Part shown: positions 35,426 through 47,958 of the stretch, one piece after another
How positions within the stretch are numbered: position 1 is the first letter of the stretch
Layout: the number at the start of each line of letters is the position of its first letter
Source: Corylus avellana
Lineage: Eukaryota > Streptophyta > Magnoliopsida > Fagales > Betulaceae
Direction: 5' to 3'
Assembly: GCF_901000735.1 (NCBI RefSeq)
Contig: NC_081545.1
Location: 18,112,758-18,176,757, forward strand
DNA: 64,000 nt
The notes under the pieces: generated by a model
Seen by the model: the letters and a program-made list of their open reading frames with translations, nothing else
Told to the model about the DNA's origin: nothing
Databases searched by the model: none
Made by a program: the position numbers and the translations under genes

Positions 35426-35799
35426 TCTCTCTATCTCTTAGGCAGCCACTGTTTGTCCTAGAAATATCAACAACAGCACCCAACGAAACTATAGAGCGAA
35501 CCGATCTAGTGCGGATGAATGATTTTCCAGCGAACTAACCTTCGTTGGAGGAGCCCTTAAAACCATCGGAGCCTTCTCCGGATCCGTGGAAGTTGCGGCG
35601 AGTGAGCCAGCCCCGGTGATCTTCTCTGGAGTCACAAATTTTTTCGCAGCATCGGGTAAGCAAGTTTTCTTCGCTTTTGTCTGCCCATGTCAGACCTGTA
35701 GCATTTTTTCTCCAGTCGTAGACGTAGCAGCTCTCTTCTTCATTTGTACGGTTGCATGGAGAAGAAAATGAAGAAACGAAGCTGCTGCGACGTCGTTTC

Positions 35800-36029
35800 C
35801 TAAACCCTTTTTAAAATTGATTTTTTTTCAAAAAAAGGGCATTCTAGTAACTTACCGTAACGAAACAAGGCCGTTTTGCAATTTTCGTCCAAACCGACGG
35901 TTTTGACTAACGGAGTGGCCAAAATGCAAAAGTTTGGTAGTTTGGGGGGCTACTTTATGACTTTTGGAACATCAAGGGGCTAAATCGAAAACGGCTGGTA
36001 GTTTGGGGGGCTTTTTTTATATTTTTCCC
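35800..36029 (-). repeat. Right TIR of the Mutator-like element
   Basis: Inverted repeat of 34661-34892, ending GGGGGGCTTTTTTTATATTT and TTCCC before the target duplication. Confidence 0.8.
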
Positions 36030-36357
36030 AATTCAATAATTAGTTGCATCAAGATGATCATTTCTTTGTAAACAATCTTTCCTTGTTTCTTTTTCCATTG
36101 AATTTGGATTGTCATTGTGAGCTTGTATTATTATTATGTCATTTGCAATATAGAATATATTGGATTTTTTGTTTGGTTTATTTATTTATTTATTTTTATA
36201 TGATATATATAAAGGTTAAAATAATTTTGAGTGTTTTGCAAATATTTTAAATGGTTTCTTAATATTTTTGTTATTCTTTTAAATAAAAAGACATTAATAA
36301 AGAAAGTAGTTGAAAAGAGGAAAATCAAGAACAAAACATCCAATAAATGAAGTTTTT

Positions 36358-36377
36358 NNNNNNNNNNNNNNNNNNNN
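36358..36377. other. Assembly gap (20 N)
   Basis: Twenty N inside AT-rich leader sequence. The short exact length suggests an estimated gap. Confidence 0.95.
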
Positions 36378-39000
36378 TGCCACCCCTGGCCACCCTTCAA
36401 TTTTTTTTAATTTTTAGATTTAATTTTTTAAATTAAATTAATAAAAAATTAATATCTTAATCGGGTAAAATTGTGTGTTTTGAGTTGCCTTAATATCTGT
36501 TAAAAAATTTTAACGGCAGAGATTTTATTGTCATTTCAATTGACCAAGAGACTAAATTTTCAAAAAAAAAAAAAAGTTAGGGAGATTTAAATTTTGGATG
36601 GTTGACTCAGGGATTTATTATTCATTTACCCTTTTTTTTTTGGAGTATAACTTTTCTTTTTGGTTGGGATGTTTCTTGGGTTATTGACACAGTAGATTAA
36701 TTTCTTTCATATTAATCAGAATTTTAAGAAAATTTCAATTCGTTTTTAGGTAATATTAATTTTAATGCGTTATATTTCAACTAGAAAAATCTAAGTTCCT
36801 CAAATCAAAAGTTTAATCCTTTTTGGATGTTTTTTTTGTTTGAAAAAATATTTTATGTGGGATAGAATTAAGTAAAAATCGTTTTGAATATATTTTGTGT
36901 TTTAGGTTATGTGTTTAATTATGATTAAATTTTTTTTAAAAACTGAAAACAAAAGTGTGAAAGAAAAAATAGTCTAACAAACAAAGTCATGACTTTTTAC
37001 TTATTCATTTGGATTCTCTTGAAGTTTGACAAGGTTTCCACTTTTGCCAACTCTTTTTCCCATTAAATCCATGGAATTCGGATTGAATCCTCTTGTTGTG
37101 TGAATTTATAACTTACAAATAAGGGATCAATGTACGTTTATGATGTTTGAATATTAATCATTCCTTTCAATATTAAGACTTTTTATATTTGCATATTAAT
37201 TATACAAAGTCTTAAATTAAGTCTCTATAATTCACCACTACATGTGATTATTAGAAAGTCAAATGATTGAAAGGAATGATTAAAATTGACATAATGTTCT
37301 ATAAATTCTGGGAAGGTGGCCAACCAAGATGTACACCTTCCCGAAATTCTACCAAAATTTCCTGGTCGATTTTATTATTACTTCGGGAAACCCATTGAAA
37401 CAGAAGGTATGGTTAATTTTTTACTTTAAATTTAAAATACGGGTGCCCCTTTTGTCCACGCTAGATGTCTCTAATGTAACACTCCACCCCAATAATATAA
37501 TATTATCCGCTTTTGACTTCCCTAAATCACACTTCCTAAAAAGTCATCTAAGCTGAGAAAAATAATCTCTAATGACAATCATTGAGTTCTTTCTCTTCTC
37601 TAAAACCTTCACTATTATAATATCGTCCCATTGGGAAACATGAAACATATGTTCTTATAAATCACTACATCATGCCCTACCTAAGTATAAAACGAGATAT
37701 ATGGTAGAGGGTATTTAGTGAGTAGATGTCGTGAGGCACATTAGCTGATATAGGTACTCTTCTCAACCCCAGCCCCCTTCTTCAAGTCCATTGTGTCCTT
37801 CCTGAATCTTAGAACAATGGTAAACTGTGCTTTCACTTGAGCAACAGTCATTGATAGTTTTGAGCTTTTGTGAGTATATGTTAGAATGTAATTTAAATAA
37901 TTAAGTCAATCATTTCTTATCAGTTTAAGCTTTTGAAAGAAGTTGTGATTTAATAGAATTCTCAATGCCAATTCTTTTTTATTTTTTTATTTTTTATAAG
38001 TAAGCTACACGGTGATTAATCTTAATTATGTTTTGAAGGGAGGAAGCAGGAATTAAGAGACAAGGACAAATCTTAAAAATTATATTTAGAAGTCAAGTTT
38101 GAGGTTGCGAGATGCGTTAATTGATTATTTGAAGGAAAAAAGAGAAAAAGATCCCTACAGAAATTTGTTGTTTCGATTAATTTACCAAGCTACAAATAGC
38201 TTTACATCTAAAGTTTCTACATTTGAACTTTGAATAATTCGCCCATTGAAGATGAATTCCACTTTTTCTCTCGAAGAAGCCCAGGAACTTTTCTTGAGAT
38301 GTTGTAGCCATAGGTCTGTGGTGACATTGATTTATGAGGAGTGCTACATATACTATCAAGTGTTCCATTTCAAGTGTTGCTCACTTCCTGATATGACAAT
38401 GAAAATTACTATTAGATAAAATAATAAATGAAAATTTTCATTGTTACGTCAAACAGTGAATAACTAGAAGTATGTATAGCATTTCTCTTAATTTATTCTC
38501 CATAAGGGTGGGAAAGTTTAGGACAATTTGTTTTTTTATTATTGTCATTATATGTATAAACGTGCCTTTTGACTAGGGGCATTATTGGAAACAAAATTCT
38601 CTCTTTAAATTTATTGATTTGGGGAGACTATGATGGAGTATGATAATTAAAAAACACGGCATTTGTTTATAAGATTTTATTCTCTTTTTTTTTTTTTCAT
38701 TTATTTTTCTGCAACATAGGCAAGCAGCTCTAAAGAGAGTTAATGGTTTATTTATTTTTAATTAAGCCAAAACAGCTTTGTAAAATGGACCGATTGATTG
38801 ACAATAAAAGAAGAAGAAGAAGAAGAAGAAGAAGACGAGGAAGAAAGAAGAAGTAAATCTAGTACATACAACGACAATTTCATTTCATGTTTCTTTGTTT
38901 TATTTGCAAATAAATAGTGTTTTTGCGTGAAAAAAAAAAGAAAAAAAAAGAAATAGAGCAGAAAATAGAAATCCTTCCTAATAAAAAACAAAAATTAGAT
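36378..39000. other. AT-rich noncoding DNA inside the composite CACTA
   Basis: No supported gene. It contains T and A runs, a possible gypsy LTR fragment near 37477-37720 (starting TGTAACACTCCACCCC), and a (GAA)n microsatellite at 38805-38833 that produces false serine-rich ORFs. Confidence 0.4.
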
Positions 39001-39049
39001 GAAATATATATAATATAAATAAACTTGATATATATATTTCTTGACATGG

Positions 39050-39346
39050 CTTTTTGACACGTCAAGAAATTTTGACGTGTTTAATTTTACCACGTCAATA
39101 AATATTTAAATATTAAGTTATTTAAATAAAATGTTTAAAAATTAAATTGAATTTAAATTTACTGACATGTCAAATATTGACATGTCAAGAAATCCTGACG
39201 TGTTGAATATAACACGTCAATAAATATTGACGTGCTACTTTTAGCACGTAAAAAAAAAATTTGTTGAGTGGCACGTCAATAATTACTGACGTGGCAAAAT
39301 TTGGTTACTGTTTGTCACGTCAAAAACCATCAGGTTTTTTGTAGTT
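39050..39346. repeat. CACTA right terminus with subterminal repeats
   Basis: At least ten TGACGTG/CACGTCA-type motifs in both orientations lie within 290 bp and end in TTTTTTGTAGT. They mirror the motifs at 17080-17280 and support pairing of these two termini. Confidence 0.7.
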
Positions 39347-39802
39347 ATTTATTTCATTCTCTACATTTTTAAAATATTATTTTTTAATCTTTCTTTATTA
39401 TTTTCTTTTTCTAGTCTTCATTCATCATTTTGAAGCATTTCCAAATTCTTAGCTCCTATTATATGACCCCCTTCCTCTACTCCTCAGTATGATTTTTATC
39501 ACCAGCCATGCCCTTTTGGGTCATGTTGATAAGGGAATAGCAAAGTAGTTGAGAAATCCATGTCCTTTTGGGTCATACTCTCTTGGTCTAAAATCCAATG
39601 AGGGCAACAAGGACGACATCAAAACAATAACAATAAATTAGTCTCCAAAGGATTGAGGAAAGCTGTGCTGAACCAAGCCGTTGAGGGAGGAAGAGAAGTG
39701 AAGAGAGAGAACCATTAAGGGAGAGAGAGAGAGAGAGAAAATGTTAAAAAATTTGAATATTATGATAAAATGAATAGCAAGAAGTAACTATGCACCGGAG
39801 AC

Positions 39803-40289
39803 TTCTTCTGTCTCTCCTCAGTAGCCTCTCGGCAATCACTGCTGGCGGGTGGCTTTCTCCGTCGTCTTTAGCCCTCGGCATGCTTGCAGGGTTTGGCCTG
39901 CCTTCCACCGCAGTGTCCACCGCTAGTGCTGCTGTCCCTTTATAGTATTTGTTGTCTTTTTATTTTTTCATATGATTTTCTATTCTCTGTGTTTCTTTTT
40001 TTTTGCTAGATCCTTGAACTGGCCTAGTTTTCTATTTTTGTCGGAGTTTGTCCTCTCTTTTCCGACTATTGTTGGTCGGACTTGTTCTTATTTTCTGACC
40101 ACTAATGGTTGTGTTGGTACGGAATGTCACCATATATAAGAACCTTTTTTTTTGGTTCGCTTGATGGACCGGGTCACGTATTTGACCAATTCTCGACTGT
40201 TACTAGGATATCTCTGCTCTTTTTGTTTGTGTTCTTATAATTTCCCCTTTCTCTCCCCCCACTTTGAATAGGAAAACAAAAAACAAAAA
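39803..40289 (+). mobile_element. Retroposed sequence (LINE 3' end or SINE) with 17-bp target duplication
   Basis: A 0.49-kb insert ends in an A-rich tail (GGAAAACAAAAAACAAAAAA). It is flanked by AACTATGCAC(C/T)GGAGAC at 39786-39802 and 40290-40306. The body has no ORF; its TTTGTCGGAGTTTGTCC and GGTTGTGTTGGT stretches suit a LINE 3' untranslated region. Confidence 0.65.
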
Positions 40290-40714
40290 AACTATGCACT
40301 GGAGACGAAAAAATGCTCATAATAGCTAAATTGAACCCTTTAACTATTTTGTTGGAGTTGCTTTTATATCACATCAATTACTTTTTACATTTATTCAAAT
40401 AAAAATAATACTACAAAACAAATTTTTTTCACCTTTCTATACCAAATATTCTTATTTATTTTTTTATTTTTCACTTAAATCAAATCTTACAGAAGAAAAA
40501 GACCAAGAGGATACAACACATTACAAAGAACCATAGCATGTTTCAACACTCGACAACTAAATCCATACAGGAAAACTAAATCCACACTAAACAAAACAAA
40601 AGAAATAATTAAGTTAAATTTTACACCAAGTACAAAAAAAATTTCAAAAGAAATTCAAATTTGCAACTTCAATTTTTCTTAAGCAATCCTTGAACTCAGC
40701 TTTATACACATTTA

Positions 40715-40910
40715 AATTCCCTTGCCCCCCACTTCTCCTTGGCTCATAAAACAACATTAAAACCTCCCACTATGAAACAAGGATCTGATTGATTGGTAGC
40801 CTTAACCAAAGACAAACTATTCCACAAGTGTCGTCTATCAACACCTTTATTTGCAACATTTACAAACGAATGTTTCCATTACATACCCAGTGAAGTAATT
40901 TTATTTGTAT
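40715..40910 (-). pseudogene. LINE endonuclease-domain fragment
   Basis: On the minus strand the frame reads WKHSFVNVANKGVDRRHLWN, then SLSLVKATNQSDPCFIVGGF, NVVL, a stop, and AKEKWGA. This matches the stretch of plant LINE ORF2 endonuclease around the GDFN motif, here G-G-F-N. It is a short fragment with no continuation into RT. Confidence 0.65.
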
Positions 40911-41213
40911 ATTGAATAATTCAATTTTAAATGGTATTTCTTGTTTTCTGCGGGCCTGTTATAGACACTTTACAAACTACTTTGCCATATACAAATGACT
41001 ACGTTTAAATGGTACATTGACTTAATGACTTTAGTCAAAACCCAATCATGATTGAGTTTACAAAAATAAAAATTCAACAAACAAGAATAATTCCAATGAA
41101 GATTAAATTAAAGTTTAGATTGACAAAAATTGAAAAGTCTCGATTTTAGCTAAATTCCTCGATTGGCTTCCCTTTTTGACTGATCAATTTTTGGGGTTGG
41201 CATCTTCCATTTT

Positions 41214-44200
41214 CTAGAAAAGACTATGTTTACGTGGCTGAAAAAGATATCTAGACCAGTATGTTGAGCGGATTATATCGAACCAAAGATCATAATGTAG
41301 CAGAACAAATGAAATAATTGGGACACCAGCCGAAACAATTATGGCAATTGGAATACTTGTCGTTTTGCACTTATAGACCAAGAAGAAAGTTGCACTGAAG
41401 GCGACCACCATTCCTACTATGGAGATGAAGAGTCCAGTGAGTCCAAACACTAACCTTGCAGGTAATGATTTGAGGAAATCCTCTTCCTTGTAACGAGATG
41501 TAAGAATTGATAGGAAAATTAATATTGAAGTCGAAGAAGATAACAATGCAATTGCATCTGATATGAAGAATGTCATAAACCAGTTACTTTTCAATAAGAT
41601 TGGAGTGCGTTCTTCTTGATGGTTCCCACCTGGAACAGTGAAGGTTGCAGCAAAAACCACAGTAGCAATTAATGTTGCCACAAGCATGCAGTAGTTTGCT
41701 GTCTCCTTCATCCAATTTTCACCATCCCTTTGTAAATGTCTATGTGTCTCTGTAAATATATCCTCAGGTGTTTGGCCATTTGAATTTTTCGCATGCAAGA
41801 ATATTGCAGGGGGGCATAATCTTTTCAATCTCCTACAATAACCAAGGTGTAAATTTTATATATAGAGAAAGTGCAACCAAAAGAAATTAAGGAATTTGGA
41901 ATAACATCAATGCACACCTTAAACCACAACAATTCTCGTTGCATTTGAAGAGCTGCCCCTGATACGATATTTAGCCTATTTGAAGGAGCCAATTGTCCAG
42001 CCAAATGTAGCAAATTGTTATTGTTATTGTCACAAAAGAGTACAATGAAATCATTGAGAGCGCCGATCTCGTATATTAGCTTGAATACACTCTCTTGTCG
42101 ATATAAGACAGAAATGTGAAATAAACTTCGATTCTGTTTATCAAACTTGAACATGAGATCAGGATGAGAGCGTAAAAGTATGGTTAGAAATTCAACACTC
42201 CCTAATTCGGCAGCATCAAAAAGAAAAGAGGAATGTTTCTCAACCAGGCTTGAGAATTGTTCATCTGGCAATATTTGAATATTTTTCCAAAGGTCTTCAA
42301 TTAATTGATGGGCTAACGCTTGCATGAACGCTTTGTTCCAGACCCCTTTGTGCCCTAGGATGAGGAAAATAATCTATTCAAAGATCATTTGGTAAAAAAT
42401 TATTAAATCTATATCTATAATAGTTTCACTGTCTTGCAACATCCATAAAAGGAAATAATATTGAAATTTAAATAAAAGAAAATGGAGATAATGAAATGCT
42501 TTAACGTGGTTAATTTGTGTTCTAGCTAGCTAGCTAGTTGTGAACTCTTTTGGATAAGTTTTGTCCATATCGAATGCAACAAGTTCTAGTATTGTTGTTT
42601 ATATGATATGAGTCGAATCAAACTTGTGTAAACTCAAGCTCATATAAACTTGATTTGACTTACACAAACATATATAACTTCATGTTTATTATTTTTAATT
42701 GTATTATTCTTATCTTTATAATCATAACATTTTAAGTATTTAAAGATACGCAAGAAAATATTCTTCTAAATTTAGGCTTGAAGAACTAATTTTGCACTTA
42801 TTCCTAATTTTTATAATGTCATAAATAAAAATCAATTTATCTAGTTAACTCGAACAATTAAATCTTAACAATAATTAAATAAATAATGATTGACACATAT
42901 TTACTAAAAAGTATAAATAATCATGATATTTACTTTGTATAATCTAACAACCCCCTATTTTAGAATTAGGTTGGGCCTTAAGTGAGCCCAATCATCTCTT
43001 GGGCATAGAGTGTGCATGCCCTTCTATTAGGGTCTATATTAACTTCAGAACCCTTAGACTCAAAATTCATTTTTTCCAAATTTATTTCAAAAATAACTTT
43101 TGGTTTAAGGATTGAAGGTTTGGCGTGGTACCTAGGGAGGAGCTCAATTCTCTACATCTCGCTTGAGATTCTTTAAATAATTTAAAAAGAATATTTGAAA
43201 ATTTGAAAAGGTTTTATTAAAAAAAAAAAAAAACAAAATTTGCTTGCATTTTTTAGAACAGACAGAGTTTTCCTTCAAACTATGTTGGAGGAAGTTCTTC
43301 CAACGGACAGTCTATAAAAATGACATGTGCCATTTAAACATGTGAGATGTATATATTTTTTTTAATAACAGGTCCATTTAGAACCGCCAAAATCTTGAAA
43401 GTCCACTTTACCTTCCTTGCATGGACAGTCATCGACTCACCCCTAAGGAATTTTCCAAATGGAGAATTTGACATACCCCCTTTCCCAAATACAAATCTTC
43501 TTTTAAATTCTAAAGAAGTAAATAGGGCAACTAGATTAAAAGTTGTCAAAACATCCTTAAAAACCTAAACCTTATTTAACAACTTTTGTAATACCCCAAG
43601 TATTAATTAGGGTTAAGAGTGCCTTAAACTAAATTCTAGGACGTTAGGGTTGGATCCAAGGGAAAGGATGGGGAGTTTTGGACTTTTAAGGATTTTTTAT
43701 GTTTGCTGAACATTTGAAGTTGGATAGCGAATGATCGAAGTTGGAAAACGAACAATCAAAGTTGGGTACCAAACGATCGAGAGGAAAGGCTGAATGATCA
43801 AGAAGAAAGATCGATCGATCGATACAATACTAACTACGAACATTCGATGGGAAAGCCTGAATTGTCAATGACTTTGCATGCAATGAAAATTCAACACCTT
43901 AGCCCTATGGCGTGTGCATGTAGTCTTTAAATTCACTCTTATTGCTCTTTGCCTTATGTTGGACCCCTTAGCTTCAGTAAACCCTAGAGTGAGACTGAGG
44001 GTGAGTTTTGGAGGAAGGAATTCTTTTGGGTTTCATGTTTGAAAGAATGTAACCTATTTACTTAAATGTTGGTCTTGTGATGTTTTAGTCTTTTAATTAA
44101 GCCACTTTTTAACTACTGTCTAGGAGTTAATCTCGTAGATTAAGGTTTTGGGTTATTGTTATGAGTTCCTAGAATTTATATCTAGGATCTAGTTTTGTTT

Positions 44201-46038
44201 AAAGTATGGGGTAGTTTACATTATGATATTTTGTAGCTTGCATGATTAGTTACTCTTTAAAACCTTAAAATGTAGACTTATGGGTTATGCTGAGGATTTG
44301 TGATAGATTTAATGAAGGGTTGGGGATTTAAGGAAAAAGGATGTACTTAATTAGATGTCTATGAATGCTTTATTTGTGCTGAGGAATAGTGTTGCAACAA
44401 CAGATCTTACTAGATTAAGGTTGGGTTAAGGATTTGGTCTTAGATGGGTTTCTACGAGTGATGCCAATTGTTCGACATCAATAACAAATGTTTGATACTT
44501 TGACCGAATGTCTATTTAGGATTTAGAACCCTCTTAGCTTAAGATTAGAGACTGGTTATGGACCATTTCACCAATTCTTTTGAGGTTGAAGTTTATTCAA
44601 AGTTTTACTTGATGAAAAGTCACTACTAAGGTGAGTAAAACTCAAATGGATACTTGTTGTTTCATTTCTTCATGACATGATTATTTTACGTATCAAACAT
44701 GCATGCTTCCAACTTACATGAAATACATTTTTGAATCATGTGAGCTCTGCTTTTGTAAAAATGAGTGATGAATAATATTGAAATGATGAAATATAATTGA
44801 GATTTGTAAAAACATGCATATAAAAGACAATAATTAATTGCATCGTATGACATAATATTTCATGTACGGATGGAGGCCACGGAATATATAAAAGTTGGGG
44901 TTGGAGGCAAACTAACAGAAGTTTAAGCATCTTTCCCATACTGATAGTGCTGCAAAGGGTTTCTTTGCCAACACTTGCAATGCTATACGTCCATCGGTGT
45001 CCTTGGCAATTGCTAATGTTGGATCCTTTTGTAGAATTTTCAATGCTATATCTGTTTATCATCAAAACAACACATTCAATTTGTTGATGATGAGTAAAAA
45101 TTAGTGAGAAGTACGACATACATTATACATACCATATAAATTAGTGGAAATGGTAGCATTAAGGAGATCAATGCGTTCAGTAGCAGTCAATTGTTCAAAA
45201 GGAGTCACAGAGAATAGATACAACACCATGTCTCTATTTTCCATCGAAGATGCCATTAGAAGTGGTAGACATTGTTTGTCACCTCTGATCAATGGCAATT
45301 TATTGTTGATTTTCACCATCTCCTCTGCAATTTTCAGAGTCCTTGATACAGCAGCATAGCAAAATGCTGTGTTACCTTCCGTGTCTTTCAATTCTAACTC
45401 ATCCGGAGTCATCCATTTCAGCACTTGTTTGACAAAACTAACGTCTTGTGCTGAAGCTGCAATGTGAAGGATTCTTCGATTGTCTATTGTTATGGGAGCT
45501 CCCACGGCTTCTGGATATTTCTCTAGTATGGCTTTAGTAGCTTGCCAATCACGTCTTAGGCCAGCTCGATAGAGGGGAAGATATATTTTAAGGTATTTCA
45601 ATCTTTCTTGCCCTGATAATTTTCACATAATTAACACCATGCAGAATATTTCTATCTCATCATGACGAGCTAGAGATAGAGAGAAGGAACAGGATCCTCT
45701 CAAATGAACTGAAAAGTATCCAATTAGTTATAGTAAAAATGTATTTTTGTCTTCTCAATTATAACTAATTGAATATTCTCTACTTTCTAGTTCAAATAAA
45801 TTAGAGAGGAGCCTAATTCGAGAGGAGAAAGGGATGGAGTGCACTTACTCTCATTACTTTCACTTTCAACGTCTACCATTGAGCTTGCCTCCTCGACATC
45901 TGTCTGCATCTGATTCTTGTCTCTGATTTGTGAACATATTGTATTCCAAGTTCGATACATCTGGTTGTAGATAATTAAGAGCCCTTTGATGAGGAATCGT
46001 TGGTAGATGAAGCTCCAAGCGTCCAAGAACGAAACCAT
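41214..46038 (-). CDS. Ankyrin-repeat protein with C-terminal PGG membrane domain (ACD6/ITN1-like), frameshifted
   Basis: Five exons with consistent phases: 45849-46038 (ATG 46038), 45133-45612, 44917-45051, 41918-42354 and 41214-41832. Donors include GTAAGT, GTATGT, GTTAGT and GTGTGC. Ankyrin-like repeats lie in exons 2-4 (NRRILHIAASAQDVSFVKQV, DTEGNTAFCYAAVSRTLKIA, RSLFHISVLYRQESVFKLI, NNLLHLAGQLAP). Exon 5 encodes the PGG domain: MKETANYCMLVATLIATVVF and AATFTVPGGN, then three further hydrophobic segments, about four membrane passes in all. Such proteins act in salicylate-linked defence or salt response at membranes. In exon 5 the frame entered from exon 4 and the frame of the PGG domain differ by one base at a C6 run (41809-41814). 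Removing one C gives an open protein of about 619 residues, so it is either a pseudogene or an assembly indel. Confidence 0.8.
43587..44640 (+). mobile_element. Possible gypsy LTR in intron 3 of the ankyrin gene
   Basis: Begins TGTAATACCCCAAGTATTAA, a start typical of many plant gypsy LTRs. It carries repeated short motifs (GAACATTTGAAGTTGG, GCGAATGATCGAAGTTGG, ACGAACAATCAAAGTTGG). The right end and target duplication were not found. Confidence 0.35.
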
Positions 46039-46039
46039 C

Positions 46040-47000
46040 CTCGTTGAATGATATCTTTTTTTGCGAAACAAAGTAAATTGAAAGTTTGACACTCTTAATT
46101 GAGAACTTTTCAACTTTAAAAGGTAGTATCAAAATCAGTGAAAATTCAGGGGTTTTGTAAAGTTTTTTCCTATAAAATAACTCTTACTTAATCAGTATGA
46201 TATTATCTATAGATAAATGGTACAGTTTCTCTCGGTGTTCGATCTCTTCATCCTACGTGGATATTATTTTCTAAGAAAAATAATATATATGTTGTGACGT
46301 TTTGTTGCTTTCAAAAAGCGTTGAAATTTGATTTGCTGTAAATTTTTATTTTGATATATATGGGGCTAAATGAAGATTTTTGTTTCTATTATGCACAAAT
46401 TGTATTGAGAGAGAGAAGCAAATGTAGTACATATTGTTAAATAGAATGAGCTTTAATATTATGATTTAAACTTGAAACCGCTAGAACATATTAAATCAAT
46501 ATTAGATATCTCAAAAGCTTAATTAATTTAATAAAAAAAAAAAAAAATCTAATTACCGTTAATTACAAACTGCAACCGCCATTCACCTAATGCGCTCCAA
46601 CCACGACAATGGCAATCCCTGAGAACAACTAACAAATATATATATACAAAACCCACCAGCCCCTTTACAATCTTTATTCTTTTTTATAGAAAAGAAAAGA
46701 AAAACAATGGCATCCGACATCCATTAATATTAACACTTTTGTCATTGTAACGTTTACACTTTTTACTATGCTGCTTCTTATTTTTTGAATCCTGTAGACT
46801 CTTTATGATTCTTGGATGCTACGTTTGCATATGCTTTCTTCGAGTTTACTTCAAGGCAGCTTTGCCTAAATAATCAATTAAAAACATTTGCCAAGTTTGT
46901 GTATGCTTGTTTTTTTAGCTCACTTTTAGGCAGCTTTGCGTAGATAATCAGTTAAGAAATTAGCTAGTTTTTTTTTTTTTTTTTTTAAATGAATAACTTT
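46040..47000. other. Upstream region of the ankyrin gene, AT-rich
   Basis: Noncoding sequence with A/T runs. No TATA box can be assigned confidently. Short ORFs here are not supported. Confidence 0.4.
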
Positions 47001-47009
47001 TATTAAAAA

Positions 47010-47935
47010 AGAGGGTAAAATCCTCTTTAACCCCCTCAAACTACCACTCAAGTGATAATCTTCCTCCCAAACTATTAATTGCAACAATTTACCCCATAAA
47101 CTATCAAAACAATGACAATGTGCCTCCAATGCTAAAAAAATGATGAAATTACCCCTATAAAATTTTAAATAAGACAAAAATACCCCTAAAATTTTGAAAA
47201 TAAATAAATAAATAAATTTAAAATTAATTTTTTTTTTTTAAAAAAAACAAAGGTGGTTCGAAAGAACCACCCCATGGGTGGCAAGGGCCTGCAGGCAACG
47301 ACAGATCTAGGAATTGAGTATAGGAGGGGCGACATTAAAATAATAAAATAATTTTTTTTTTTTTTTTAATCTTTAATTCTTAGTTGTTTTTTTTTTTTTT
47401 TGGTAAAGTCCACATCCCTCCTCAAACTACCGCAGAATTGACAATGTCCCCCTCTCAACTTTTAATTGTGACAATATTCCCCCAAACTACCAAAATATTG
47501 TCAATGTCTCCCCTAAGGTTAACAAAAAGATAAAAATGACCCTATATATTTTTCAATAAGATAAAAATACTCCTATAAATTCAAATAATAATAATAATAA
47601 TAATAAATTTAAATGATTAAAAAGAATGATTTATATATATATATAATGAAAACTATTAATTTAAAAAAAATAATTTTTTTAAAACGAATATTTTTTAAAA
47701 AAAAATTGAAATTTTTATTTGAAAGAAACATTTTTTTTTTTTTAGTTTTGTTTTAGAAAACAAAAATTTTTATTTTCTTAAACGAAAAATTGTTAATTTT
47801 TTTTAAAACAGAAATTTTTATTTAAAAAAGTTAGAAAAAAAAAATTCAATTTAGGGGGACATTGTCACAATTGTGTGGTAGTTTGTGGGTGACATTGTCA
47901 ATTGTGTGGTAGTTTGTGGACTTTTCCCCCCCTTT
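47010..47935. mobile_element. Inverted-repeat DNA element(s) with CCCTCAAACTACC-type ends
   Basis: The block 47405-47935 starts AAAGTCCACATCCCTCCTCA and ACTACCGCAG..., and ends with ACAATTGTGTGGTAGTTTGT twice (47860-47920) before GGACTTTTCC, forming imperfect long TIRs as in non-autonomous Mutator-like elements. A related sequence at 47010-47170 (CCCCCTCAAACTACCACTC) is probably part of another copy. The interior is only A/T runs. Confidence 0.5.
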
Positions 47936-47958
47936 TTTTTGTCCATCCAAACTTATTA

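Larger units (their letters stand above)
34661..36029. mobile_element. Mutator-like (Pack-MULE candidate) element with 230-bp TIRs
   Basis: Long inverted repeats of about 230 bp (34661-34892 and 35800-36029) start with (G)GGAAAAATATAAAAAAGCC. The flanks are AATTAAATA (34652-34660) and AATTCAATA (36030-36038), a 9-bp Mutator-type target duplication with one mismatch. The homologous leader at about 29384 has the site once and unoccupied. The centre is GC-richer than the surroundings and has gene-like minus-strand pieces (35706-35743 starting MKKRAATSTTGEKML, and about 35545-35660 with KKFVTPEKITGAGSLAATST). No transposase. The captured gene is not identified. Confidence 0.75.
17040..39346 (-). 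mobile_element. Composite CACTA (En/Spm) element, about 22 kb, with nested insertions
   Basis: The left end reads CACTACAAAAAAAC at 17040. The right end, TTTTTTGTAGT at 39335-39345, is its complement with the last base changed. The three bases outside each end are ATT (17037-17039 and 39347-39349), as expected for a 3-bp CACTA target duplication. Both ends carry many TGACGTGTC/GACACGTCA-type subterminal motifs. Transposase genes inside run on the minus strand. The interior is enlarged by a second transposase copy, repeated leaders, pararetrovirus-like DNA and a Mutator-like element. One composite element is the simplest reading; two overlapping CACTA copies cannot be excluded. Confidence 0.6.

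Noticed and set aside
38758..38991. Serine-rich ORF
   Set aside because: Translation of a (GAA)n microsatellite and T runs.
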